A DNA stretch of 64,000 nt. Source: Alisma plantago-aquatica. Lineage: Eukaryota; Streptophyta; Magnoliopsida; Alismatales; Alismataceae. Positions 11,131 to 22,452 of this stretch are shown piece by piece. The stretch covers positions 1,341,178,915-1,341,242,914 of the forward strand of contig OY856409.1 in the NCBI GenBank assembly GCA_963693085.1. The letters run 5' to 3'. A program made the position numbers and the translations under genes. Positions within the stretch are counted from its first letter, which is position 1. Every line of letters starts with the position of its first letter. The notes below the pieces were generated by a model. That model did no database searches and was not told the DNA's origin. It was given only the letters and a program-made list of their open reading frames with translations.

Positions 11131-13474
11131 ACCTTGGGTGAGAGTTGGTACTCTACCCAATACCCCCCCCCCCCTTAGTGAGGGTTTGCGGTCGCTACCC
11201 AGTTTTGGTGAGGGTATGCGATGCTTTAGTGTGGGTTGTGCCCCAACCCGATAACCCTATGTATGTTATCTTGAGTATACACCTTTGATATTGATGAAGC
11301 TATGACAAGATAGGTTGTGAATCCTTGTATAGTGGTTACCGATGGTTAATGATAGATGAATCTCCGATAAGTTGGATGGTGAATCATGGTGTATGATCCT
11401 TAAAGTTAATCCTTAGGGAGGATGCTCATATGATTTGAGATATAGGGTATGATGGGATACCCATGATGTGGTAACAGTAGTATGTATTGATTTATACACC
11501 AGTTATGCCATTAAGCTACATATGTTCATAATGATGGAAGAATATTCCCATGCTATTAACCTTAACCTTGATGACATGATAATCATGATATGATCATGAG
11601 ATATGGGGCATGATGGATGCTCACAGTTTGATAGCAATAACATATTTTGACTACAGACACAACTATGAACATGGATGTTGTTCCAATCTTGTGCACTTAA
11701 ATTCTTGATAGCATGATGATCATAATATGTTCTCTAAGATCTATGTTCTATGTTTGGTGATCCAATTATCTCCGTCTTATGCAAGCTAACCATGCAGGTG
11801 CATTGAATTCATAGCCAAGAAAGAGCTATGGTGATTATATGATTATGTGCTTTGTATAGCACTTGACATATGTGTAATATCTAAGTAATAATGATATGTC
11901 TTGTTGATGAGATAACATATATCACCAGTATGATGAAAAACGCCTATTGAGGTGTGATCCTTATGTGATGACCTAAGGGATTGAGATCCCATGATGATGT
12001 GAATGCCTTGAGAGGCAGTGGTACCATGTGATGAATGAGGGATTACTATCCCATGGCAATATGATGATTGTTGAGGGCAATGAGAATAGCAGTAGCAGTG
12101 TAACACCAAAGTAATGTAATTCTAATGCTAGTCATGTGTTATATATGGTTGCTTAATACAACTTGGTTGCCCCAACAATCCACTTAAAATGCATTAATTA
12201 ATTATAGATGAACCTTTCATGTAGTTTGCCCTGGCCATAGACCCATCATCGTCAACAGCTGGTGATGGTGAAATGGGTTCTCCTGCGGGTTAACCCGGAG
12301 CGCATATTGTTGAATATGCGAGGTTTCTCCTAGCCTAAAATAGAGAGGATTCGAGTGCAACTTCGGTTGTAGATTCAAGATGCGTATAAGAGCATGGTGA
12401 ATAGGCCCATGGCTCAGTGTGATAGAGCATGAATGCGTTCATGGCTCAGGGAGCACGGTGAACTGGCCCGTGGCTCAGATGTACTAGCATCGAGACCTGT
12501 AGAAAGGCGGGCTAGAGAAAGGGTAGCCTACGAGAGCTGACTCTGTGGCTGAGGCCACTTCAGAATGAGACAGCGGTCCTACTTTGGTTCTCGTGCACTC
12601 ACCACGACGTGGTGAGGTTGTGGAGTCCGGCTCTTCCATTGACCTTGTATGGCACCGACTCCGGGTTTCACAGCCGTCGGTTGGATCTGAGTGGTGCGGC
12701 TCACTTCCTCAGGGCATAATAATACATAATCCAACCGAATAGTATTTATTGCTTAAGGAAAAATACGGAACATTGGTTGAGGCCTTGCTTGTGTAGTTGA
12801 TCTTGTTATACTTTGCAGTTACTTATACGTTCCTTATGTTATGTGGTAAGATCTTATAAATCTTATCTTGTCAATCATGTTCCATAAAGAATGCATGTTA
12901 TATGCCTCCTGGATAGTATGGTAAGAATGTCAATAAAGCTAGCTTGCTCAGTATGCTGCTCTTACAATCTGCTTATATCAGTTATCTGTTATCACAATAG
13001 AGTTGGTAGAGGGTTATATTTCTCGCAGGGACTGTGTGTCTCACCCCGCTGGTTAATAACCCTTTTTAGGTGGACGTGCCTGGTGAGATGAAGATCATGT
13101 GGCTATAGATGATATGTAGAGGTACCGTACTTGGTGGAATAGATAGTGTCTAACAGTAGAGTCCTATGTGTCATCCCTGTACACTCAGGTCTTCAGGAGA
13201 GCTTTTCAATGTTTCTTGTACCATGATCGATGTACGGTTTTCGGCATGTATCTTGATGTAAATCATCATGGCAAAATAGTTGTTTCATGTAACAAGATGA
13301 TGGGAAATTATGTTGTAGCATCCTGAAAAGATGTTATGAAATGAAAAGTGTTGGCTCAGATATTATATGTTTCATCTTGTGGTGCTTGTTGTAAATCGGT
13401 TTTTATTTCTTGTGTTTTTCAGTAATCCACTGGTTAGCATGTAATCGTGCTTTGGTTGTGGTTGTGGTGTTACA
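11131..13474 (+). other. Remainder of LTR A, no genes
   Basis: Only short spurious ORFs occur. The block 12217-13474 is the part most clearly colinear with LTR B (23119-24285), including CAGGGCATAAT and AGGTGGACGT. A C-run (CCCCCCCCCCC) lies at about 11163-11173. Confidence 0.55.
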
Positions 13475-13498
13475 ACTTCGAGCAACTATGTTACAACT

Positions 13499-13830
13499 TC
13501 ATTCATCATTGTTAAGGTATTCAACAACTCTTGGTGGGTAAGTGAGACGAGTCATCACAAAGTTGCATAGAATGGTGTGTTGCACGACCAATGGCGAGGG
13601 AGGCAATAAAGGTCCCAAAATGAAATGATTTTCTCTTATGAACTCCCTCTTAAGGTACTGCCATCCAATCTGCACCTTTCTCAAAGAAATGTAAGGCCCC
13701 ATGTTATGTTTCAAAAGTCACGCCACACCTCCATCCAAGCATGTGCAGTATTTAATCCATTCACACATCTCCCCATGTCATATTGGTTTCTCAAACAAAC
13801 CTCTGAGAACCATATCAATCTCTGTACACC
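13499..13830 (-). pseudogene. Degenerate Myb/SANT-like DNA-binding fragment, copy 1
   Basis: On the minus strand a WQYLKREFIRENHFI segment matches the WKNLRKQF.KQNRF helix of the neighbouring copies. Nucleotides 13720-13830 share CATCTCCCCATGTCATATTGG with the copy at 14405-14425. The fragment is out of frame in places and has no start. It looks like an old duplicate of the 14245-14583 segment in the same orientation, about 640 bp away. Confidence 0.5.
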
Positions 13831-14244
13831 ATATAACATACGTCATCATGTTTTTTCCATCCATATTACAAATATCTGTATGTAATATATTGCAATAGAC
13901 TATAGTAAACTTTATTTCACAATGGTGTAGCGATAATATGATAAGTTAAATATAGATAATTTAATGTGCATACAACAAAGGGCCTTCTGTGTAGTTAAGC
14001 CATAAATACACAAAATTGTGATAAAGTAAGAGCATACATGTAGTAGGAAGCGTATGATGTAGCTTTAACAACAAGCAAGCTCAGAGGTTTAATTACAAGA
14101 ATTAAAAAGAGCATACATATAAATGTTAACATGGTCATTGTTGTGATGGATTTCATTCGTTGCCTTCACCACGTACTCTTGCAACAACATTGTTGTTTTT
14201 TTCAACACTGGTCACATTCGGCATGACAAGTGGATGAGTACACA

Positions 14245-14583
14245 TTAAATCATATAAAGGAATCGATTTTGTTTGACAAATTGTTTCCTTAGGTTCTTCC
14301 AATGGGTTTTCAACATGTTCAACTGAATGCCAAGCACCCGGGTTATGTTTTGAAAGTCAAGCAATATCTCTCTCCAAGCCTCTCTAGTATATGCTCTGTT
14401 GACACATCTCCCCATGTCATATTGGTTTCTCATCACATCAAGTAGGATTTGATTGTGCTCTGTAGACCATCTTAGAACATGTGTCGTGGTGCCTTGACCA
14501 GTCGTAGTACAAATTCTATATGTAAGATGTTGAAATAGTATAAGGGCTTTTTTCACAATAGTGGATATAATATTATAATTCAA
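14245..14583 (-). pseudogene. Myb/SANT-like DNA-binding domain fragment, copy 2
   Basis: The 112-residue minus frame contains LRWSTEHNQILLDVMRNQYD, then REAWREILLDFQN and THWKNLRKQFVKQNRF. These are the spaced tryptophans and helices of the Myb/SANT-like domain found in Harbinger-associated proteins and plant L10-interacting/Myb_DNA-bind_3 proteins. It lacks the C-terminal part seen in the 18.4-kb copy. It may be the start of a second Harbinger-related protein gene or a duplicate. Confidence 0.6.
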
Positions 14584-15443
14584 ATATTAAGATTTCATGT
14601 GCAAATAACATAGGCCATACAATCTGATACATCCATAACCATGCAACAACATTACAAAAAAACTAGCAAGCTTATGATGTAAGTGTAATAACAACATTAT
14701 GGAGTCATTAGAGGTGAAGGAGTATCCAAAAGAAGACTACAACTTTCCTCCAACTTCTGAATGGAGGTCTGTAAAACCATATAGTCGTACTTTCTACAGG
14801 TGTAATCATGTTCAGAGTTGTGATGGATTTCAACAAATTCCTTCATGTTCATCGCCTAGCCCCACACTGACTTGCACTCACAAGTTAGTAACGTAAACTC
14901 AGCCTTAAAATAATCAATTGTTGGGGGGAGATTGACTGCCCAATGAAAGTATTTGCATCGGTCTTTTCCCTATAATGTTTTCCCAAGTTCGAGTTAATAA
15001 CAAAACATGCACAATGAGTTTGAGGAAGTACAACAGATTATTTATGGTTTTACTATCACACCTGACTAGAAGGACATATGTAATACATTCACACAACCTT
15101 TCACTCAGAATGCCAAAGTCATATAACCCGACATCCGATCTATGTTAAGCTGTAAGACTGCAACCAGACCACAATCACATCTCAGAACTTTACATGGATT
15201 CATCGACATCTAAAACATGATTGATGATTAGTAACATAATGTCAGGTTCAAAACATAGATTTCTATAAAACATTAATGCAAAGTATTTCAATAGGACCAG
15301 TTGACTGTTCTAACATACAAGTGAAGTTTAATTAGATAGATCATAATATATTATAGCTATGATATATTATGTCCTTCTTCCTCTATTGAAGAGTCATTAT
15401 CGCTCGGTAGGTGAAGTTGTTCGTGAAGATATAGGTGCCTCTT
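14584..15443. other. Intra-transposon spacer, no gene seen
   Basis: AT-rich sequence with only short spurious ORFs on both strands. No repeat or RNA gene was recognised. Confidence 0.5.
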
Positions 15444-15815
15444 CTACAGAGTTTCAATTTCTACTAGTAGCTTATCAGTGTCTGCTCTTGTCGAATAGAC
15501 AAAGTCGCATTGTTCTGACCATTGCTTGTGTTTGTTGCGTGCATATACAAGTTGTGTTACCAACGCATCCCTAACTGTAATAAGGGTGGCCACAGTAGGT
15601 TGCACTCGCTGCGTGGGCAACATCATACAACATCTAGTTGGAACAAGACCCCTACCACATGTAAAATACAACACGTGGGGGTTGTTGTCTTCAAACCGTC
15701 CATTTTCCGCATCTGTGGCACCTATGTACACTCGTACGGTGCATTGGAGACCACATGGACACGACGACATTTCATTCTTCATTTTAGGACAGCCTAATGA
15801 AACATAATATGACAT
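15444..15815 (-). CDS. Small protein with GRF-like zinc-finger pattern, transposon-associated
   Basis: An intact 123-residue minus ORF. Residues about 18-53 read CPCGLQC...ENGRFE...YFTC, reminiscent of GRF-type zinc fingers (C-x-C-G, then N-G-R, then F/Y-x-C), which bind single-stranded nucleic acid in other proteins and are common next to plant transposons. The C-terminal half is Thr/Leu-rich with a charged segment that could form a helix. The final histidine/cysteine ligands of a canonical GRF finger are not all evident, so the assignment is tentative. It follows the transposase in the same orientation. It could be part of the Harbinger unit, a separate captured fragment, or a chance frame. 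Confidence 0.4.
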   Translation of the reverse strand: MSYYVSLGCPKMKNEMSSCPCGLQCTVRVYIGATDAENGRFEDNNPHVLYFTCGRGLVPTRCCMMLPTQRVQPTVATLITVRDALVTQLVYARNKHKQWSEQCDFVYSTRADTDKLLVEIETL

Positions 15816-15846
15816 TTTTTATTAGGAGACATAAATTTTTTTTAAT

Positions 15847-15962
15847 TAAACAAACATTTGAGAGCACATGTCAAGTCATAGACGAGTTCTCAAATGCTAA
15901 CATGTTATTAAACAAACATTTGAGAGCACATGTCAAGTTATATATGAGTTCTCAAACTCTAC
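15847..15962. repeat. 64-bp tandem duplication
   Basis: AAACAAACATTTGAGAGCAC followed by ATGTCAAG starts at about 15847 and again at about 15911. Each copy ends in GAGTTCTCAAA. Only a few positions differ. Confidence 0.8.
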
Positions 15963-15989
15963 AGAATTGATGACAAATACAAAGTAAGG

Positions 15990-17115
15990 TCAACGAGTAT
16001 CCCAAATGAAATTGGAAATTGTTTCACATAATACATCACCCTCCCTTGTATCGGCCGAAGTTGCTTGTTGTAGAGAATTCAGGTCAAACCCATTGGGCGG
16101 GATGACAGATGTTGAACTATTTTCTAGGATTTCCTCCATCATAGTGTCACCATCATTCTGGTGACATATAATATTGTGGAGGATACAAAAAGCCAGTATG
16201 AGGTGACACTGTGAATGTATAAAATATGTCACCCCTTTTTAAGGTAGGCAAACTGCCTCTTCAGCACACCGAATGATCTTTCTACAATATTACATAATTG
16301 AGCATGGTGGTGGTTAAACATCTCCTTCTTGTTGTTGTATGAATGTTTGTTTCCTTGGTACTTAGATATATGGTAAGTTGTGTTGCGATAAGGTGCAAGA
16401 AACTGACGAATGTTGGCGTACCTCACATCAACTAGGTAAATTATTTTGGCGGTACTTTGAAACTGCCTGTGGCCATTGCTGCTTGTAGGACCCTTTGGTC
16501 AGCAGTCGATCCCTCCCACCCAGTCAGGACATATGTAAACTTCATTGAGAAGTCTACTACAACCATGACATTAAGAGAGACATTCCCTTTTCTATCTCGG
16601 TAATGATTTTTCTTGTCGCATTTCACCAAGACTAGGTTGTATGTCCCATCAATTGCCCCAATGGCATTCTGCAATACCAAAATTGGGTGTAAACATACAA
16701 AGTAATTGTGGAAAGGTTATAAATTGTAGGGGATAACTATTACCTTGAAGTAAGGGTAGAATCTTGGGCTCTCCAATATATGACAATGTGTTGTTGTGGT
16801 TGTGGTTTGTATGACAACATAGTCATGGCACAACACACACATCCTGTCTAATACTTCGTTGAACTTTCTACTTATAGTCTCACCAGAGTGAATGTAGTCC
16901 TCAGCTAAAACACGATTTGTATGGCCATGGCCAACCATCTGTAGGAATTAGCATACAACCTCAAATGATGATACACCTCTACTACTTTGTAAAAAAATAC
17001 GACTCTCAAGCTTGTCCACGATGGCTATTATAGTATGTGGTCGCATTCGATATAGGTCATAAGCCCTTTGTTCATGACCAGTTATGATTTCTAGAACCTT
17101 TTAATAGACACTACT
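15990..17115 (-). pseudogene. PIF/Harbinger DDE transposase, inactivated
   Basis: Minus strand. The N-terminal helical segment (RMRPHTIIAIVDKLES) is followed by GHGHTNRVLAEDYIHSGE and FPYFK-like sequence. A 75-nt intron (16743-16669, GT..AG) separates this from the catalytic exon: NAIGAIDGTY (first D), YVLTGWEGSTADQRVL (second D) and VERSFGVLKRQF (E). The C-terminal LAFCILHNIIC motif is at about 16190. This is the DDE_4 nuclease that cuts and pastes Harbinger elements. Defects: a TAA just upstream of the GHGHTN segment (Gln expected), a frameshift near 16435 between the second D and the YLVDVRY segment, and another near 16230. Confidence 0.85.
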
Positions 17116-17292
17116 AATGCTAACTGACCTAGGTATTTTAGGTGGTATGTTGTCATCATCTGAAATGTCGTCCATGATGGAGTTTGCTATTGACTCAGCT
17201 ATTGCATTAGCAATGCGATTTGCTGGACCAGATACGATATCTAAAATCTTTGTAATAAGGTCTGTTGTTTCTGTATGATCACTAGCAGACAT

Positions 17293-17715
17293 GTGCCTAC
17301 AACTAAAAGGATAACAACCTTGACATGATGACTAAAATCAAAAGAATAACAACTTGAACATAATATGAAAGATTTGACAGAAAAAATGACATCAACATTA
17401 GATACGAATTCAATGGTACAGGAAACAAATGTTTGTATGGGAAAGTAATTATTAAAACAATAAAGCAAATTGAAATAGATGTCCCCAAACACACAAAACA
17501 TAATGGAAATAGAAAGTTCTAACTTATGATGTTGAAGGGACTCTGTTATTCCCACTTGCGTCCGCATCATTGGTTCCAGTATACCAAACGAATGCCATAC
17601 TTGATGTGTTGTTGAAGTTTGGTGACAGGGACTGTGAAGCAAATCCCTACTGAGATGGCACAAGAGAGGATGGAATTGAAGGTAGTGGTGTTGCACTACC
17701 GCCTTGGGACCTTTC
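17293..17715. other. Spacer between Myb-like gene and transposase
   Basis: Short overlapping minus frames occur here but lack recognisable domains. It may hold degraded C-terminal exons of the Myb-like protein. Confidence 0.4.
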
Positions 17716-18733
17716 CTAAAGGTCTTGCAACCATATTGTTATTTTGTGTGGTGTATGTGTAAGGATGAGGTAGATGATGTAGTTTGTTGACTCCTTTATG
17801 GAAATCACAAGTGTTGTAAATACAGGGCTAGGGGCATCGGGGAAAGTGTCATTGAAATATTGCAAAATCATTACAAACTCTAATTTTTCAATGGCTCTGG
17901 TGGCCACACATGTGCCTAACTCATGTACCTTTGTGCACACCTGTGTGAATTCATATAACACTTCATTAGAAAGCACACATCACTCTTGTGATATTGATGG
18001 TCGCTTCCTATGCCTACGGATAGGAGGAGTCATTCCCCCAACACCCTAGGTATCTATTTCAGCCTCCCCTGGTGTCACCCTCACTTTGCATCCCAGGTGC
18101 GCCTATGTCCGGTCCCTACATGGGTTTCTGTGTTCATGGGTGTATCAAACGCATCTAAGTCGATGTCAACTTCATCGTCAGAGGCAACATTGGACGGTAT
18201 TTGTCTATCCGTAGAAGACATTGCATGGTGTCCTCTAGCTATGTTCCTCCCCACCATAAACTCGATGTCGTAGTAGTGGGGAAAGGGTCGGTTAATCAAC
18301 CTAGCAAGATCCTTGTTTGCCTAAGTATAAAAAAGGTTTTATTAAGAGATTTATATGTAAATGTAGGATATTACTTTTGGGGTCAGGGTATGATTATTGT
18401 ACATACTGCAAGGCTCTCCCTCCACCCAGGGGTGTCAGGCAGCTTGGGCTTTTTCCCAGTCTCATCCCATTTAACACCACTCTTATTGGTGACAAGCTTC
18501 AATCTGGCATAGTCCTTCCTCAGGTTCTTCCACTGAGTGTTTACGTGCTCTAACGCACAACCTGACCTCCCCATCCTATTTTGCAAATTACAAAGTGCCT
18601 CCCTCCAAGCGTACCTAGTAAACTGACCATCAATACACCTGCCTACGTCATACTGCCTCTGTAATGCTGAAACTAAAGCGTCACCAGACTCTCTTGACCA
18701 TAAAATATGAAACTTGGGGTTTGCGGAAGACAT
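17716..18733 (-). pseudogene. Harbinger Myb/SANT-like DNA-binding protein
   Basis: Minus strand. Exon 1 (18733-18407) encodes FHILWSRESGDALVSALQRQ, then AWREALCNLQNRMG and QWKNLRKDYARLKLVTNKSG, a Myb/SANT-like DNA-binding domain. A plausible 86-nt intron (18406-18321; GTATGT...TTAG) joins to exon 2, which begins ANKDLARLINRPFPHYYDI and carries an acidic stretch (SDDEVDIDLDAFD) before TGA at about 18081. A further frame to 17716 continues in typical C-terminal style (EFTQVCTKVHELG) but is out of frame or in another exon. Such proteins recruit the transposase to element ends. Whether this copy is intact is unclear. Confidence 0.65.
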
Positions 18734-20046
18734 ACTCGCATAGGTGTTGCAATATATAATGACAGTGAGGGGTGTTTAAAGTAATTTTAAATATATAACA
18801 TGTATGGTTTTCAATAGATACAACCCATGACAATACAATAATCTGACTATTAATCCAGCTATTAAGCTGACTAACTTAGGCGATTTGTAGCAATACAACC
18901 CAATAAACTGAATTAAAAAACCATGCATTGACTGAACTGAAGGTTATGGTTGTAGTTGTATATTCAAATATTACTGAAGTGAAGGTTTACAATATGTCGT
19001 CCCGTGGCGTAATGACCTAATAAGTGTAACACATGAATAACCTAATAATAAGATAACACACCTATACATGTGTGCAATGCTGATTCCTTATGCTAATAAT
19101 GATCTAATCATATGTAACTTGATCAAACTTAGTCTAGTTTAAAAAAAGGTAGGAAATGGAGTAATTAGGGTTTCATGATATAATCATAATGTATAACTCT
19201 AATCGGCCATGTATGAAAAACATTGACCCTAATACTAGGCATTTTATTTTTGCTGAATCTGCATGGATAAATAGGATAACTGACTAATATATTGAACTAA
19301 TACCAATACAATAATACAATTATTATTCCGGTTATCAAGCTGGATAACTTGTACTAGCAATATAGTAACCTACAATTGTGCATTTTGTGCTTCAGTTGTG
19401 ATAGATATCTCATTATTATGTTACATACAAAAAAGTTACACACTGCAAAATCTGTATTTGCAATGACACAATATGTATTCCTATATTATATAATCTCTTG
19501 ATCCAATTACCTAACCATCCTGTTGAAATGCCATGGGACTGAGCTGGGATGTTAACATGGCATTAAGAATACAACACAAGAATGTAAAAACATATATTGT
19601 TAATATGAGCATTGAACCATATTTAGCTCCTAATTTTTTTTTTCCAGTATCTTTCTAAGATGAGTTTAGCACAACAAAGGTAACTACACAACATTAGCAA
19701 TATATAGATAAAATAACATTAAGAACATATCAGAATAATTGTATAATTAATTATGTATCCATACATCAACATCTATGTAACTGTCAAACCGATAATGAAG
19801 AACACATTTACAATTACAATATTAGGATTAGAACCAAATGCAAATGAACACTAGCGAAAACATTGTTGACTCTTGTATTAGTTAGCTCTAAAGATGAGAC
19901 TCAATTTAGAAAGGGTATGCAATACGAAACTTCCTTTATCATTGACTGGTCATGATTTTTGAGATCAAAAGATAGCTTCAAGAATAATAAGAAGATGTGT
20001 AGGTACATTGTGCCCTTATCATGATTGTCAAATTAATTAACATTTT
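18734..20046. other. AT-rich DNA upstream of the Myb-like gene, no gene
   Basis: No coding frame or recognised element. It may contain the 5' part of the Harbinger element, but no terminal inverted repeat was seen. Confidence 0.5.
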
Positions 20047-20154
20047 CTTGATTGTCAAATTCATAACATGAATCTAAGACATAGAATCTCAAACATTTTT
20101 CTTGATTGTCAAATTCATAACATGAATCTAAGACATAGAATCTCAAACATTTTC
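20047..20154. repeat. 54-bp near-perfect tandem duplication
   Basis: CTTGATTGTCAAATTCATAA begins at 20047 and again at 20101, and the units are identical for about 50 bp. It lies 65 bp left of the LTR B insertion. Confidence 0.9.
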
Positions 20155-20215
20155 AAGTGTGTCACCAAACCATTTATTACCCAAACCCCAACTCAAATGA
20201 GTAGAAAGTCAATGG

Positions 20216-20220
20216 GAAAG
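20216..20220 (+). repeat. Target-site duplication of LTR B, left copy (GAAAG)
   Basis: GAAAG at 20216-20220 precedes TATAACATCC and is repeated at 24286-24290 right after CCCACA. A 5-bp duplication is the usual size for gypsy insertions. Confidence 0.65.
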
Positions 20221-20910
20221 TATAACATCCCTGACCTGGGTTATGAGTTAACCCTAGGTGTTTTGCCTAAATATGTAATTAAATCTTTGTGATTAACTCT
20301 GAGCATGTAATTAAGCTTCTCAGAAACGTATATTTCAGTATTTGCTCCTTTTTATTTAAAGTTGTAGCATTGTTTTGATATACAAGGACTTATGTGCAAT
20401 TTACCCAGTTAAAAAGGGTTAGTTTGCAATTTTTCACATGTTGAGATGTTCCTCTGATGTTGAGACATCATGAGAATCTCTTTGGCAAAGTTTGAGGGAT
20501 TTCCCAAGCTAGAGCACCAAGGTGCAGCTGTGGAAGCAATCCCAGGGCTTGAAACCCTAATTTGGGGTAAAATGCAATTTACCCAAATGATGGGATGCAA
20601 TTGTAAAGAATGTCATATAATGTATCTTTTTAGACTTTTTCCATCATTTAGAGAATAAATGATGAGGAATTCACCTCAATTGAGTTATCAAGTTAAGAAA
20701 TAGGCTTTGTGATTGAATAATCAGGGTATATGTGCAATATCCCTTTAAGTATGAACTTTATTATTAGATTGTTCTTCCTTGCCTTCTTTTCTATAACTTA
20801 AGATAAGGTTTGTCCTTAGAATAAAGAGGAAGGGACGAGCAAGTAATAAAGGAAGGACTTAGTTGGAATTAAGGGAAACTTATGAACTAATGTTGAAAAT
20901 CCTACCCCAT

Positions 20911-20919
20911 GTATATAAG
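20911..20919 (+). promoter_or_regulatory. TATA box of LTR B
   Basis: GTATATAAG lies 690 bp from the LTR start, followed by a CCTTCCCTT-rich likely transcription start. It matches the box of LTR A in position. Confidence 0.55.
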
Positions 20920-21459
20920 CCCTCCTTCCCTTAGTTGCAAGGGAACTTAACCTTCGTTCCCTTACTGTTTCATTTCACCAAAGACGACCAAGGACTTCCT
21001 TGGAGCTAAGGAGGACGAACAAGGGGTGCAAGGTAGGTTTAAACCCCTCTTCTTGCCTAATTCCATGGTTAGAATTCGAATTCAAGGTCAGCTTCATGGC
21101 TAATTCTCGAAACCCTATCTTTCTAGCCGTCTCTTTTCATCCTTCCTTGGAGTTTTCACCTTGGCCAACCTGTGGGAACTCAAGGACGCCATTAGAGCTT
21201 GGAGCTTGAAAGCTTGGAGCTCAAGAAGCAAGCTTTAGGCGGGTTTTATAACTCTAAACCCATGCTTTACTATGTGCATCTTTATATGCGTTTTAATGAT
21301 AGCTCTTAGTATTTCCCTATTTTTCCCTGCTATTTTGCAAGCAAACCCGTGGGATATCTGTACTGTTCTTGAGCTAGAAGATGAAGGCGTGATTTCCAAG
21401 AAAAACCCACCGCTTTTCTTTTCCTTAAACGGTCCTAACAGTTTGCTCCCTCGGACTCA

Positions 21460-21536
21460 AGACCGCGAGGTGAGCAAACGGTCTCGAGACCGCGACAGGG
21501 AAAACGGTCTCAAGACCGTTTGGCCCCGTTGACCGA
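21460..21536 (+). repeat. Palindromic CGGTCTCGAGACCG cluster in LTR B
   Basis: A perfect 14-bp palindrome lies at 21479-21492, and a near-palindrome (AAACGGTCTCAAGACCGTTT, two central mismatches) at 21501-21520. These are the ancestor-like form of the motif amplified downstream. Confidence 0.75.
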
Positions 21537-21700
21537 GCGTGGACCGTATAAGAAATCTGTTCCTAATTATATAGGCTAATTACCCTCAAAATTTGGGAGA
21601 CTAACTCCAAAGGAATCGGGAGATATGACCTTTTTAAGTCACAACTTTAAATGAATTAATTGCTGATTCTCAAACGGTCTGAAATTGCCTTTTTGGGCAA

Positions 21701-21895
21701 ACGGTCTCAAGACCATGAGGGGGCTCACGGTCTCAAGACCATGAGGGGGCTCACGGTCTCAAGACCATGAGGGGGCTCACGGTCTCAAGACCATGAGGGG
21801 GCTCACGGTCTCAAGACCATGAAGAGGCTCACGGTCTTGAAGCCTAAGGGGGCTCACGGTCTTGGAGCTAGAAAGGGGCTCGCGGTCTTGGAGGG
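21701..21895 (+). repeat. 26-bp minisatellite (ACGGTCTCAAGACC core), 8 units
   Basis: Units start at 21701, 21727, 21753, 21779, 21805, 21831, about 21855 and about 21881. The first five are nearly identical (core followed by ATGAGGGGGCTC). The last three diverge (GGTCTTGAAGCC, GGTCTTGGAG). Each core is an imperfect palindrome. Confidence 0.9.
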
Positions 21896-22254
21896 TCAAA
21901 GTGGGCAAACGGTCAACACTTTCAACCGATCTCAATTCAATTAATGATTAATGATTGAAATCAATCAATGTGATTCAAGGTTGACCTCATTCAATCACTT
22001 GATGATGTGAATGGTTCAATGTTGCCCAAATCAAACCCTAATGATAATCTAGGATAGTAAGGGGTTATTTGACTAAGGTTTTTGACCATGATGATGATCA
22101 ATGGGGTGAATTACCAAAATACCCCTGAAGGGTCAATTGAGTTATACCTTGCTCAATTCAAACTCTAATTTCATGAGAAATGATGTTTTTAGTCATAATG
22201 ATTCTATCCAACTTGATCTAGTCTAATGTTATCATTAACCATTAGTATGATGAA

Positions 22255-22452
22255 AGAGAGAGTACTCTAGAAAGAGAAAGTACCCTAGAGAGAGAAAGTA
22301 ACTCTAATCAAATAATGGTGATGCTTTTGGCTATGTTAGCCTATGATGACTCAATCTAACCTGTTTTAGAGTGATGTTGACATCACCTAACATTATGATG
22401 AGAGAGAAAGTACTTCTAGAGAGAGAAAGTACTTCTAGAAAGAGAAAGTACC
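22255..22452 (+). repeat. AGAGAGAAAGTAC short repeats in LTR B
   Basis: The word AGAGAGAAAGTA(C/A) with CCCTAG or TTCTAG between recurs about six times in two clusters (22255-22305 and 22400-22452). Confidence 0.7.

Larger units (their letters stand above)
8300..13474 (+). mobile_element. LTR A: giant gypsy-like LTR, 3' end at 13474, 5' end not resolved
   Basis: It is colinear with the 4.07-kb solo LTR at 20221-24285. Shared blocks include GTGCAATTTACCC near the start, a TATA box, GGAGCTAAGGA downstream of it, AAGGCGGGTT, a GAATATGCGAGG-like block at 12310, CAGGGCATAAT at 12711 and AGGTGGACGT at 13069. The right end reads GGTGTTACA, a typical plant gypsy LTR terminus. By comparison with B the left end should fall near 8190-8250, but no TGTAAC start was seen there. 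No pol genes flank it, so it is either a solo LTR or one whose internal region is lost. Confidence 0.6.
13475..20215 (-). mobile_element. PIF/Harbinger-type transposon remnant region (minus strand)
   Basis: This region lies between LTR A and LTR B. On the minus strand it holds, in order of transcription, a Myb/SANT-like protein (18733 to about 17716), a DDE_4-type transposase (about 17115-15990), a GRF-like zinc-finger ORF (15815-15444) and two further Myb/SANT-like fragments (14583-14245 and about 13830-13625). Harbinger elements characteristically encode a Myb-like DNA-binding protein plus a DDE transposase, both needed for transposition. I could not identify terminal inverted repeats or TTA/TAA duplications, so the boundaries are those of the flanking LTRs and more than one element may be merged here. 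Confidence 0.7.

Noticed and set aside
13475..20215. LTR A and LTR B as the two LTRs of one giant element with the Harbinger region as its interior
   Set aside because: The LTRs differ too much in sequence and internal repeats for one insertion, no gypsy genes lie between them, and LTR B has its own flanking duplication.
21701..21895. CRISPR-like regular repeats
   Set aside because: The 26-bp units are head-to-tail with no unique spacers, sit in a plant LTR, and no cas genes exist.
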